Translations under genes and position numbers: made by a program
Shown: piece after piece, positions 46,325 through 54,990 of the stretch
Layout of the letters: each line of letters begins with the position of its first letter
How positions within the stretch are numbered: position 1 is the stretch's first letter
Origin: Longibacter salinarum
GTDB lineage: Bacteria; Bacteroidota; Rhodothermia; Rhodothermales; Salinibacteraceae
NCBI RefSeq assembly: GCF_002554795.1
Contig: NZ_PDEQ01000001.1
Coordinates: 434,001-498,000, forward strand
Direction of reading: 5' to 3'
DNA length: 64,000 nt
The notes under the pieces: generated by a model
The model's input: the letters and a program-made list of their open reading frames with translations, nothing else
Database searches by the model: none
What the model was told of the DNA's origin: nothing

Positions 46325-47275
46325 ATGAAAACATGCGTTCCGGATGAGGAGATTGATCCTCCAATTCTCACACTCGTCGGCCCGACCGCGGTCGGCAAAA
46401 CCTCACTCAGCCTTGCCCTTGCCCAACAGCTAAATGCGGAGATTATTTCGGCCGATAGCCGGCAGGTGTACGAGGAGCTAACGATCGGGACTGCTAAACC
46501 CTCGCCGTCCGAACTCGCGCAAGCGCCTCATCACTTCATCGGCGAACGATCTGTCGAAGGACCTCCATTTTCCGCCGGTGCATTTGCCGATGCGGCAAAC
46601 GCCCGGATTCGAGAGATTCGCGATCGCGGGAAACAGGCTATTGTCGTCGGAGGATCGACATTATACGTTCATGCGCTCCAGGAAGGGCTGGCCGACATCC
46701 CTGACGTCCCCACCTCCGTCCGTGAAGAACTGTCGGCTCGACTGGAGAACGAGGGGCCGGAGGCGTTGTACGCCGAGCTTCAAGAGGTGGACCCGACACA
46801 GGCAGAGAAGAATGATCCGACGAAGACCCAGCGTGTGATCCGGGCGCTAGAGGTCTACCACCACACTGGAAAACCGCTTACGCACTTTTACGAGAATCAA
46901 CCGGAGCCTCCGTTCTCGTACCGAACGGTCGTGTTGAATCGAGACCGCCAAAAATTATACGATAGAATCAACCGGCGCGTGGATCAGATGCTGGACGCGG
47001 GCCTCCTCGACGAAGTCCGCGAGGTGATGGAGTTGGATGTCAACCTGGACGAAGCCCCGCTGAGCACCATCGGATATCGAGAGCCCATCCAGCATCTCCG
47101 TGGGGACATCAACCGCGACGAGATGATCCGCCTCGTGAAACGCAACTCGCGGCGGTACGCCAAACGGCAGCTCACCTGGTTTCGGCGTTACGACGATTAC
47201 GTTTGGCTCGAAGCAGACGGAGCCGCACCCGAGGATGTCTTCGATGCCGTTGCGTTTGAACCGTCGGTCCGATAA
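46325..47275 (+). CDS. miaA: tRNA dimethylallyltransferase MiaA
   Basis: Transfers a dimethylallyl group to A37 of tRNAs that read UNN codons. From the ATG at 46325 (MKTCVPDEE) the protein has 316 residues with P-loop GPTAVGKTS (about 19-27), the substrate motif ISADSRQVY with the catalytic Asp, GTAKPS, VVGGSTLYVHAL and the C-terminal RNSRRYAKRQLTWFRR RNA-binding stretch. An in-frame start at 46274 would add an unconserved extension. It converges on the glycosyltransferase-methyltransferase gene with 37 bases between them. Confidence 0.95.
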   Translation: MKTCVPDEEIDPPILTLVGPTAVGKTSLSLALAQQLNAEIISADSRQVYEELTIGTAKPSPSELAQAPHHFIGERSVEGPPFSAGAFADAANARIREIRDRGKQAIVVGGSTLYVHALQEGLADIPDVPTSVREELSARLENEGPEALYAELQEVDPTQAEKNDPTKTQRVIRALEVYHHTGKPLTHFYENQPEPPFSYRTVVLNRDRQKLYDRINRRVDQMLDAGLLDEVREVMELDVNLDEAPLSTIGYREPIQHLRGDINRDEMIRLVKRNSRRYAKRQLTWFRRYDDYVWLEADGAAPEDVFDAVAFEPSVR

Positions 47276-47312
47276 CACAGACAAGTCGACGGTATACACG
47301 GCGAAAGATGCC

Positions 47313-49289
47313 TCACGCGACAGGCAGACCTTCCTCCATCGGTTCGAGCACAAGCAAGGCCTGTGGGTGCACGATTCCTGTCGAGGTCTCGCAATGTTCG
47401 ACGGATGCCCCGCATCGGCGCGCGACGTTTTTCCACTCGTCCGTCGAACGAAACGAAAGATGCTCCTCCTGCAGCGTCATTTCCCCGTTCGATCGCAGCC
47501 GGTTCACGAAACGATCCGCCGCCTCAAGAAAACGATGCTGAACCGGATTCGTCACCACGCTTTCGACGACAATAACGCGTCCACTCGTGACACGGAGCGC
47601 TTCGCGTAGAACCGCCTCGGCATGTTCGCAGTGGTGGAGCACGAAATAGAGAATCGTCGCATCGAAGGCGTTCTCCTCATACGGTAATCGTACGCCATCG
47701 TACGTGTCGTGGGGCAACTCCGTCCGATTCAGGTCGATCACGTCACATAACTGCACGTCCCATGGGATTCCTGATTCGCCACTGCGGATCATGTCTCCCC
47801 GTTGCAGTATGCGGCCGACATAGCCTTCTCCTGCCCCCAGATCGAGCAGTTTCCACCGTCCCCCGTGATGCGATCCATCCCCAGCGGAAAGCCACGGGCG
47901 GACACGGTTCGCCTTTGCGGCGGCTCGTCGGATCTGGAGACTCTGAAGCAGGTGGTCGAAGATGCTTGAGATATCTGCTTTTGCCTGCCAGATCCACAAT
48001 CCTGCGGCTCCACTCCAGCCGGCAACGACCCAGACCCAGTACGGACCGCCCACGTAAAATGTGTACGTACCCAGAGCGGCTGCACTGAGCCAGATCCAGC
48101 CCCATACGGGCATTACACCTCTCTGTGCACCGGTCCGGTCGAAAACAACCAGCGGAAGGACCGCAAGCAGGTACCACGGATGAACGGTCGTGCTGAAGAC
48201 GAGAAACCCGCCGAGAATCCAGAGCGCCGCCGTTCGAAAGTCGAGGTGACGACGCGCATCGACAGCGTAAATGACCGGCAGCGTAGCAAGAAAGAGCGTG
48301 CTAAAGATCGGGCCGAGCGTCTTGCTGTAATCGATTCCCGTCAGGTTCAAAAGAATCTGCTTCGCGCCAAGATACGGGCCGGCAAAGAACTCGAATAGCT
48401 GGACATACAGATCGAGCGAGCTCATGACGTTCGGTAGCACGTACCAGGCGACGTATGGCGCGCACAGAACGCTGCCCACGGCAACGCCCGGGACCAGGCG
48501 TTTCCAACCGAACCGCCGGAGTAGAAGCGGAAACAGAAAGACGGGATACAGCTTGACGAGCGTCGCGCCGACGACGGCACACGACGCGATCGCAGGTCGC
48601 GACGTGCGCACGGCCCACACTGCTGCAACGAGGAAGAAAACCAGTGCGGCTTCTGTATGCCCCTGCCCCGCTGTTTCGAGCACGACGAGCGGACTCCAGG
48701 CGTACAGAATCAGGCGGCGCGCGGTGACAAGGCGCGACAGCAGTAACAACGCCCCCACCTCGAGGGTCGCGAAAAGGATTTTGATTGTGTAGAAACTCTG
48801 TTTCCACGACCCTGGCCCGCCAAAAATCGAGTCCACCCATGCGCCTGCGGCAAACACCATCTGCGAGATGGGCGGGTATACGCTGTAGAACGACGGAGAA
48901 TTCAGACGCTCGACCAAGTCGTTCTGCGCGAGCCAGCCTCCGACGTCAGCCGACTTAACCGCATCGGACGGGACAAATCGATATGGGTTGATGCCTTCGA
49001 GTTGTAACCATCCATCCCAGATGTACCGAAACGTATCGTCTGTCAGACCTGGGGTGAGTGGGAGAAACGCGATTCTCGCCACAATGGCCCCGACTAGGAC
49101 ATGCGAGGTCGTGAGTTGATTCCGCTTCCAGAGCCAGACCGTTCCCGCCGTCGTGGCGATCGCAATAGCCACAAAGAGTCCGCGCGCTTCCGGAATCGGT
49201 GCACAAACAGCGACCCCAATCAGACCGAGCCACACCGGCACCGCCACGGGATCGATTGTGCGCAAAGAAGACCGTACCGGAGATGCCAC
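47313..49289 (-). CDS. membrane glycosyltransferase fused to methyltransferase
   Basis: Protein of 658 residues with two parts. Residues about 15-455 are a polytopic membrane glycosyltransferase of the GT-C class: TPGLTDDTFRYIWDGWLQ (79-96) with the paired Asp motif, GINPYRF, SPFYSVYPPISQ-like (SPSFYSVYPPISQ), and about eleven further helices. Such enzymes use polyprenyl-phosphate sugars. Residues about 470-655 are a class I SAM methyltransferase with motif I LLDLGAGEGYVG, acidic LCDVIDLN, ILYFVLHHCEHAE and GRVIVVESVV. No stop or frameshift separates them, so it is a true fusion. The methyltransferase may act on the glycosylated lipid or glycan. The product is unknown. Confidence 0.78.
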   Translation of the reverse strand: MASPVRSSLRTIDPVAVPVWLGLIGVAVCAPIPEARGLFVAIAIATTAGTVWLWKRNQLTTSHVLVGAIVARIAFLPLTPGLTDDTFRYIWDGWLQLEGINPYRFVPSDAVKSADVGGWLAQNDLVERLNSPSFYSVYPPISQMVFAAGAWVDSIFGGPGSWKQSFYTIKILFATLEVGALLLLSRLVTARRLILYAWSPLVVLETAGQGHTEAALVFFLVAAVWAVRTSRPAIASCAVVGATLVKLYPVFLFPLLLRRFGWKRLVPGVAVGSVLCAPYVAWYVLPNVMSSLDLYVQLFEFFAGPYLGAKQILLNLTGIDYSKTLGPIFSTLFLATLPVIYAVDARRHLDFRTAALWILGGFLVFSTTVHPWYLLAVLPLVVFDRTGAQRGVMPVWGWIWLSAAALGTYTFYVGGPYWVWVVAGWSGAAGLWIWQAKADISSIFDHLLQSLQIRRAAAKANRVRPWLSAGDGSHHGGRWKLLDLGAGEGYVGRILQRGDMIRSGESGIPWDVQLCDVIDLNRTELPHDTYDGVRLPYEENAFDATILYFVLHHCEHAEAVLREALRVTSGRVIVVESVVTNPVQHRFLEAADRFVNRLRSNGEMTLQEEHLSFRSTDEWKNVARRCGASVEHCETSTGIVHPQALLVLEPMEEGLPVA

Positions 49290-49374
49290 GATTCGCGTGA
49301 TCGACGATTTGAGAAAATGACGAGCCGTCGTTCAGTGTCCCAACGGCTCGTTTCGTTACGCAGTCTCGTGAACC

Positions 49375-52300
49375 TCAGCGAATGACCGCAGCACGCCGGA
49401 CGACGGGCTCATCGGAAGGAGATTCGACGCGGAAGATGTAGATCCCTGCTGGCACCTTCTCTCCCCGCGAATCCCGCAGGTCCCACTCGCGTCCACCGGT
49501 TAGCGAGCGTTCCTTTGACAGCACACGCACGAGCCGTCCGTCCGTGGAATAGACGCGAATCGTGCTCTGTGATGGCAGCCCGGCTATCGTAAGCGCATTA
49601 CCATGCTGCGACGCACGGTATGGATTAGGATAAACGAAGACGTCGTCCAGATTATCCGCCGGCTCCGAAAGCCGAATCCCACGGCTCTTCTCCGCCAGAG
49701 TCTCCCCGGAGGTCGACGTGAGATCACCGAGCCGAAGCTGCGTTCTCTGCCCGTTCGCCCCGATCACCGTCCCATCGACCGTGACGACGACGCGGTTTGG
49801 GGTCGAGTCGTCGAACGCGACGCTAGCGACCGTCCCCGGATCGGGCTGTACGGTGTATTTGGCGAGATCTCGTGCGTCGTCCGGTTGCACGGGTTGCGAA
49901 AAGAGAATTTCGACGCGCCGCTGATCGAGGACGGTCCAGTCGGTGACGATGAACCCCGCCTCCGCCTGCTTTGGGAACGTAACGGTCGCGCTGGTCTGGG
50001 ACACGGCCAAGCCCGACCGGTCGACAACGCCGTCCCACTGAAGTGTACCGGATGCCGTGCTCGGCCGAGCCGCAAAGCGAAGGACGACCGCCGCTTCGTT
50101 TCGACCAAACGTGAGACCGACCGGATGCTCGCCTTCGAAGTCAAACTGTTCAGCGCGAGTCGACGTGGCGAGCGGTTCGGTGAACACGAGTTCGATCGTC
50201 GTCGGACTCACAGGATCGATGCTGGCCACCGTCGCGGGATCATGAGGTCGAATCGTACGCCGATTTGAAAGCGGCGACGTGGATCCGTTGTACCAGGCCT
50301 GCAGCGCCACCTCCCGCGGATTCGACCGGGCAAGCGTAACTGTGGAGTCGGTCGTGCTCAACGCACGCGAAAGCGAGGTGCCCTCCGGTCCATCAAAAAC
50401 GGTCACGGAGTCTGCGCCCGGTGCCTTCCACCGTAGAAGGATCGACGAGGCATCATCCGGCCGAGCCGTAATCCAGGATGGCGGCGGGTATTGCGCGGAG
50501 GCCGCGTCGAATTCGAACCGCTGCATCACAGGCCGACTCGTTGAGACAAGCAGTTCCGGTGACCCGTTACCGTTGAAATCACCCGAGACCATGCTCGCGC
50601 TCAAGATCTTGCCAGCGGCGGAGGTCCCGTCATTGTGATACACCACCCTCCAGCCGCCGTTGATGTCGAAGTCTGCGATGAAAAGCTCTGGCGGATGGCT
50701 AATGGCGATCTCGTCGCGGCCATCGCCGTCGTAGTCAAAGCTCTCAATTCCACCGTCAGGCGCGACCTCGCCGGCAATGGGAATCTCGCCTCTCACCGCG
50801 TACTCATCGTCGCCTGCGGCACTCCAGAACTGGTAGAGCCCAATACTCGGCTCGACCTCGCCGTTCGGAAGGGTCAGCGGATAGTTTTGCCGAAAGGTAG
50901 CGAAATCCGTCTGTCCATCGCCATCAAAGTCGCCCGTCGCCATTCGGTCGCCGGCGTCGACGTAATCGGTTTCGTCCATCCAGGCGACGCGCATCGAGTC
51001 GTCTGCTACAGCTTCGTACACGATCAAATCCCCGTCCCGATCGCCGACAAGGAAGTCCGTGCGGCCGTCCCCGTCGAAGTCACCGTCCGCTGCGATGGCC
51101 GGGCCGAAGCGGTTGGCGAGAGCCGCCGAGTCGACGGACGCTGCACTTGTCGGATTGTCAAGGCGAAAGGTCTCGATATAGTCTCCCCCTGACGCCTCCA
51201 GAAATCGCCATTGCTGACCGTTATGCCCCACAATTTCGCCCTTTCCATCCCGGTCGATGTCCGTCAGGAGCGTGCCGATGAGATCGTTCTTCGTCTCGGA
51301 GTCTCCATCGAGGCCCGTCGTATCGATAAAAGCAAGTTGCGACGGCACCGACGTCTGGTCTGGCTGCTCGAGCATCAACGTCACCGCAACCACCTGCGTC
51401 AGCAGATCCTGCAAGCCGTCGGCATCGGGATCCCCGAGATCGCGGGGAATGACGGAAGCAACGAGCGTATCCGCAGGAAGGAAATCCGATCCCGCCCACT
51501 CGAAGAATCGAAGGGTGTCTGAAATGCCGCCTTGCTTCCGCTGGTTGACAACAACCTCGAGCAGCCCGTCTTCATCGAAGTCGGTTGCCTGAGGCAAAAC
51601 TCGCCCCGCGGAAACGGATGTCGAGGACACGTTGAAGAGACTGGAGTTGAACCTGCGTGGCGGCACGTCAACCTCCACGGTATCTGCCGTGACGAGTCCA
51701 GCCGTATTCGTTGCAGAAATGATTACCTCTGCACGACCGCCCTGTCCGGTCGGATCGATTGCGCGCAGACTGTGACGCCGAACCTCGTATTCGCTTTCCG
51801 CGGTTGTCGACTGACCATTCAGCACGACGCGCATGTCAATCTGCGTCACGTCGTCGGTCTCTACATCCGCGAGAACGCCGTATTCCCCGGAAATGAGGCC
51901 GCCCATGGCGGAACGGACGTTTATATTCGGCGGTGTTCGGTCGATGTAGATGCGGCGGCGGTCTTCTACCGTCGAGCCGTCTCGCTTCTGCACAACCAGC
52001 CGCAGGGTGTACTCGCCGTCAGGGTACTGTGAAGGCGAAAGCGCTGCGACATCCCACACGGCAAGCGTGTCGTTGATAACGGGTGTCTCGATCGGCGTCT
52101 CCGTGATGGGCTCCCATGGATCGAAGCGATCGTCAAAGGCCGATGTACCCTCCGCAATGTACAGGCTATAGGACGAAAACCCCGGATTAACCGCGGATCC
52201 GGTGATTGCAACAGGGGTTGCGCCAGACACGCCACCATTGAACTCCGGCGATGTGATCTCTACAGCGGCAGGAATCGCTTCTTGAAGCGCGCGGAGCACG

Positions 52301-53691
52301 TCAAGTCGGCCCGCAGCCGTGACGTGATTCCAGCCGGGCTCCTGCAGATCGGTCGCCGTGTCCGTGATGATCGACCGGACGGATGCTGGATCCAAAGTGG
52401 GATCGAGCGATCGAAGTAGCGCAACCGCGCCCGCGACCTGCGGGGCGGCAAACGACGAACCGCTCACTGGGCCGTACAGGTCATCCGCTTCGAGCGTATC
52501 GCGATCCACGTCCATTCCCGGGTATCGCGTCGTGAACACATTCGAGCCCGGCGCTCCAATGTCCACTCCGATCCCGTACTGGCTCTGACTGAACCGGTCC
52601 GGCAGCCCCGTTCCGTCCTCTGCCAGCCACATCACCGAGATCGCGTCCGGGTAATCAGACGGATAGTGGGCGTCGTCCGTCGCCTGGTTTCCCGCAGAGG
52701 CAACGACGACAACGCCTCGATCGGCGGCATAGCGGACGGCTTCCTCGATCAGGGGAGCCGGTCGATCACGTCCGAATGACAGGTTGACGACTTCGAACCG
52801 CTGATTCGCGGCATACACGATGGCCGCGGCGATATCATCGGTCTGCCCCCGTCCATCCGCTCCGAACGCACGAAGCGAAACAAACCGAGCTCCCGGTGCG
52901 ACACCGAGCACGCCCCCTTGCTGTGCGTTGGCCGGCACGCCGGACGTGATGCCCGCGACGAACGTGCCGTGCCCAGAAATGCCCGCTGTCGTATCCGGTC
53001 GCGGATCCGGATCTCGATCCTCGTATTCCCCAACCAGGTCAAGTCCAGGTCGATCGACAAAGTCGTATCCCACCACGTCATCGACAAAACCGTTTCCGTC
53101 GTCATCTACCCCGTTCAGGTCTCCCGAATCGAATCGACCGTTTCCGTTGATGTCCTCAGCAGCGTTGATGTACGCTTGTCCCTCTAAGTCCGGGTGGTCC
53201 AGGTCGACCCCGGTATCTATAATGCCGATGCGAACGTCCGCGTTGCCCCGGGTTATGTCTTGAGCCTCTCGCGCTCGAATGACGTCCAGGTGGTCAAGGC
53301 TGTCAGCGAACGCGTTGTCGGAGTCACTGAAACGCCTGTAGCGTTCAGAGCTGGTTTCGATCGAGAACGACACGTTCTCTTGAACATATCGAACGTCAGA
53401 CCGCGAGGCCCACGCTGATCTCAACGTACGCAAACGCGACGAGTCCGCCACGGCAAGAACGTACGCCGGGATCGCACCACCCCGAGCCTTTCTGGCGGAC
53501 TGAGCGAAAACCGGTTTGGCCGCAGATACGCCATCGAAAAGGTCGGGGGCTTCAGACTGCCCCGACTTTGCGCCCTCCAGGGCCTGCTGCAGCGATGCTG
53601 CTCCAGGCTCAAGGCGAACGATCAGTTCCGCGGGCTGGGCAACCGCCGTACATGGGATAAAGATAAGCAGGAAAAGAAGAGTGCGCTTCAT
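49375..53691 (-). CDS. secreted subtilisin-like protease with Por/T9SS-type C-terminal domain
   Basis: Very large extracellular S8 peptidase, 1438 residues from the ATG at 53691. A signal peptide (residues 1-18, MKRTLLFLLIFIPCTAVA) precedes an inhibitor-like propeptide (to about 125) and a catalytic domain with Asp159 (IIDTGVDLDHPD), His241 (GHGTFVAGI) and Ser413 (SGSSFAAPQVAG). A Ca2+-type loop, DINGNGRFDSGDLNGVDDDG, lies between Asp and His. Further on are Ig-like domains, FG-GAP/VCBS-type Asp-rich repeats (about 690-1120, e.g. DFDGDGRTDFLVGD) and a C-terminal domain with VFVYPNPY and GIYIFRVE, the type A sorting fold used by type IX secretion. It is probably a scavenging protease, exported and anchored outside the cell. 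Confidence 0.88.
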   Translation of the reverse strand: MKRTLLFLLIFIPCTAVAQPAELIVRLEPGAASLQQALEGAKSGQSEAPDLFDGVSAAKPVFAQSARKARGGAIPAYVLAVADSSRLRTLRSAWASRSDVRYVQENVSFSIETSSERYRRFSDSDNAFADSLDHLDVIRAREAQDITRGNADVRIGIIDTGVDLDHPDLEGQAYINAAEDINGNGRFDSGDLNGVDDDGNGFVDDVVGYDFVDRPGLDLVGEYEDRDPDPRPDTTAGISGHGTFVAGITSGVPANAQQGGVLGVAPGARFVSLRAFGADGRGQTDDIAAAIVYAANQRFEVVNLSFGRDRPAPLIEEAVRYAADRGVVVVASAGNQATDDAHYPSDYPDAISVMWLAEDGTGLPDRFSQSQYGIGVDIGAPGSNVFTTRYPGMDVDRDTLEADDLYGPVSGSSFAAPQVAGAVALLRSLDPTLDPASVRSIITDTATDLQEPGWNHVTAAGRLDVLRALQEAIPAAVEITSPEFNGGVSGATPVAITGSAVNPGFSSYSLYIAEGTSAFDDRFDPWEPITETPIETPVINDTLAVWDVAALSPSQYPDGEYTLRLVVQKRDGSTVEDRRRIYIDRTPPNINVRSAMGGLISGEYGVLADVETDDVTQIDMRVVLNGQSTTAESEYEVRRHSLRAIDPTGQGGRAEVIISATNTAGLVTADTVEVDVPPRRFNSSLFNVSSTSVSAGRVLPQATDFDEDGLLEVVVNQRKQGGISDTLRFFEWAGSDFLPADTLVASVIPRDLGDPDADGLQDLLTQVVAVTLMLEQPDQTSVPSQLAFIDTTGLDGDSETKNDLIGTLLTDIDRDGKGEIVGHNGQQWRFLEASGGDYIETFRLDNPTSAASVDSAALANRFGPAIAADGDFDGDGRTDFLVGDRDGDLIVYEAVADDSMRVAWMDETDYVDAGDRMATGDFDGDGQTDFATFRQNYPLTLPNGEVEPSIGLYQFWSAAGDDEYAVRGEIPIAGEVAPDGGIESFDYDGDGRDEIAISHPPELFIADFDINGGWRVVYHNDGTSAAGKILSASMVSGDFNGNGSPELLVSTSRPVMQRFEFDAASAQYPPPSWITARPDDASSILLRWKAPGADSVTVFDGPEGTSLSRALSTTDSTVTLARSNPREVALQAWYNGSTSPLSNRRTIRPHDPATVASIDPVSPTTIELVFTEPLATSTRAEQFDFEGEHPVGLTFGRNEAAVVLRFAARPSTASGTLQWDGVVDRSGLAVSQTSATVTFPKQAEAGFIVTDWTVLDQRRVEILFSQPVQPDDARDLAKYTVQPDPGTVASVAFDDSTPNRVVVTVDGTVIGANGQRTQLRLGDLTSTSGETLAEKSRGIRLSEPADNLDDVFVYPNPYRASQHGNALTIAGLPSQSTIRVYSTDGRLVRVLSKERSLTGGREWDLRDSRGEKVPAGIYIFRVESPSDEPVVRRAAVIR

Positions 53692-53820
53692 GCAATAACG
53701 GCACTTACTGATCAGTGATGTGCTACAAGGTAACCGCCGTCGAGGCACGGGCGCAACCGACGCCGTCTCTGCCATTTGGTGCGTGCGGTCGTCCTGACGG
53801 TACCTGCGGCTTTCGGCTTT

Positions 53821-54891
53821 CTACTCGATCTGCTTCAGGTCCTTCGGCGAGGTGGTAAGATTTCGACATCCCTCCTCTTCAATCACGACGATATCCTCAA
53901 TGCGAATGCCGAACCTCCCCGGTATGTAAACACCGGGCTCGATGGTGATGACCACTCCCTCAGAAAGCTCCGAATCGCTGTTGCGGGAAACGCGTGGCCA
54001 TTCGTGAATCTGAAGTCCAAGTCCGTGACCCAGACTGTGGGTAAACGCATCTGCAAGATCGTGCGAGGCGAGAACATCCCGTGCAACGGCGTCGAGTTCG
54101 CTCGCCTGCATACCCGATCGCGCCACTTGAAGCGCCGCCTCTTGAGCCTCAAGTACCGCTGCATACGCTTGCTTCATCTCCTCGTCCGGAGCGCCGATCG
54201 CGATTGTCCGCGTCATGTCGGATGCATACCCGTTGAGGAAGCAGCCCATGTCGATCACGACGAGTTCCCCCTTCTGCAGAACGCGATCCGTCGGGCGGGC
54301 GTGGGGCAATGCACCATTCGGCCCCGAGGCGACGATTGGATCGAACGACATTTTCTCCGCCCCGCCCTTCATATGGCGATAGACGATTTCCGCTGCCACC
54401 TCTTTCTCCGTCATCCCGGGTTGGATCAGGTGCAGGAGATCCTTAAAGACGCCATCGGTCAGGCGCTGCGCAGCAGCAATCGCCTCGACCTCATCCTCCG
54501 ACTTTACACCGGCCTGGTTGGTAAGCATCTGGTCGACCGGTACGAATTCGACGCCGTCGAAACGTTCATCCCAGTCCGATCGCCGACTCACCGTAACGTG
54601 ATCGGCCTGAAAAGCCACACGTCGGCAGCCCGCAAGCAGGTCGCTCTCCGCCAGATAGGCATCGAGCCCATTCGACGAGATGTGAACCATGACGTCATCC
54701 GGGACCTCGTTCTCTGCCTGGTCCCGATAGCGACCATCCGTGATGAGGTGTGCGGCGTCCGTTGTGACGACGAGAAGCCCGTTTGACCCGGTAAAACCAC
54801 TGCTCCACCGAACGTCTGGCGCAAAGTTGACGAGAACGGCGTCTACCTCAAGGTCGTGGAGTCGCCTTTTTACTTTGGGCAAATGCCTCAT
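53821..54891 (-). CDS. M24 aminopeptidase P / Xaa-Pro dipeptidase
   Basis: Cytoplasmic metallopeptidase of 356 residues that cleaves peptides next to proline. The N-terminal creatinase-like domain (about 1-125) is followed by the pita-bread domain. It has all five metal ligands: the two Asp of VVIDMGCFLNGYASDMTRT (DMG and DMT), His of SLGHGLGLQIHE, Glu of VITIEPGVY and Glu of GIRIEDIVVI. The family length is normal. It starts at ATG 54891, preceded directly by CCGTTATTGCA, a word also found at the start of the subtilase gene. The two proteases are on the same strand with a 129-base gap, so peptide breakdown products of the subtilase may feed this enzyme. Confidence 0.9.
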   Translation of the reverse strand: MRHLPKVKRRLHDLEVDAVLVNFAPDVRWSSGFTGSNGLLVVTTDAAHLITDGRYRDQAENEVPDDVMVHISSNGLDAYLAESDLLAGCRRVAFQADHVTVSRRSDWDERFDGVEFVPVDQMLTNQAGVKSEDEVEAIAAAQRLTDGVFKDLLHLIQPGMTEKEVAAEIVYRHMKGGAEKMSFDPIVASGPNGALPHARPTDRVLQKGELVVIDMGCFLNGYASDMTRTIAIGAPDEEMKQAYAAVLEAQEAALQVARSGMQASELDAVARDVLASHDLADAFTHSLGHGLGLQIHEWPRVSRNSDSELSEGVVITIEPGVYIPGRFGIRIEDIVVIEEEGCRNLTTSPKDLKQIE

Positions 54892-54933
54892 TGCAATAAC
54901 GGAGTATCCTTTTCAACGAATGCCGCTCTATAG

Positions 54934-54966
54934 AAAATGCCGGGACCACCTTCGCAGTCCCGGCAT
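54934..54966 (-). terminator. guaB terminator
   Basis: The 10-bp perfect inverted repeat ATGCCGGGAC (54937-54946) / GTCCCGGCAT (54957-54966) with a 10-base loop runs into TTTTCTATAG on the minus strand. It begins 24 bases after the guaB stop and separates guaB from the M24 peptidase gene. Confidence 0.75.
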
Positions 54967-54990
54967 CCACATGGGCCTCGCCCAACTCGA

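Noticed and set aside
53707-53716. ACTGATCAGT palindrome upstream of the subtilase gene
   Set aside because: A 10-bp palindrome in a short promoter region is within chance; no second copy was seen.
53776-54786. 336-codon plus-strand open frame
   Set aside because: Antisense to the M24 peptidase, whose five metal ligands are intact.
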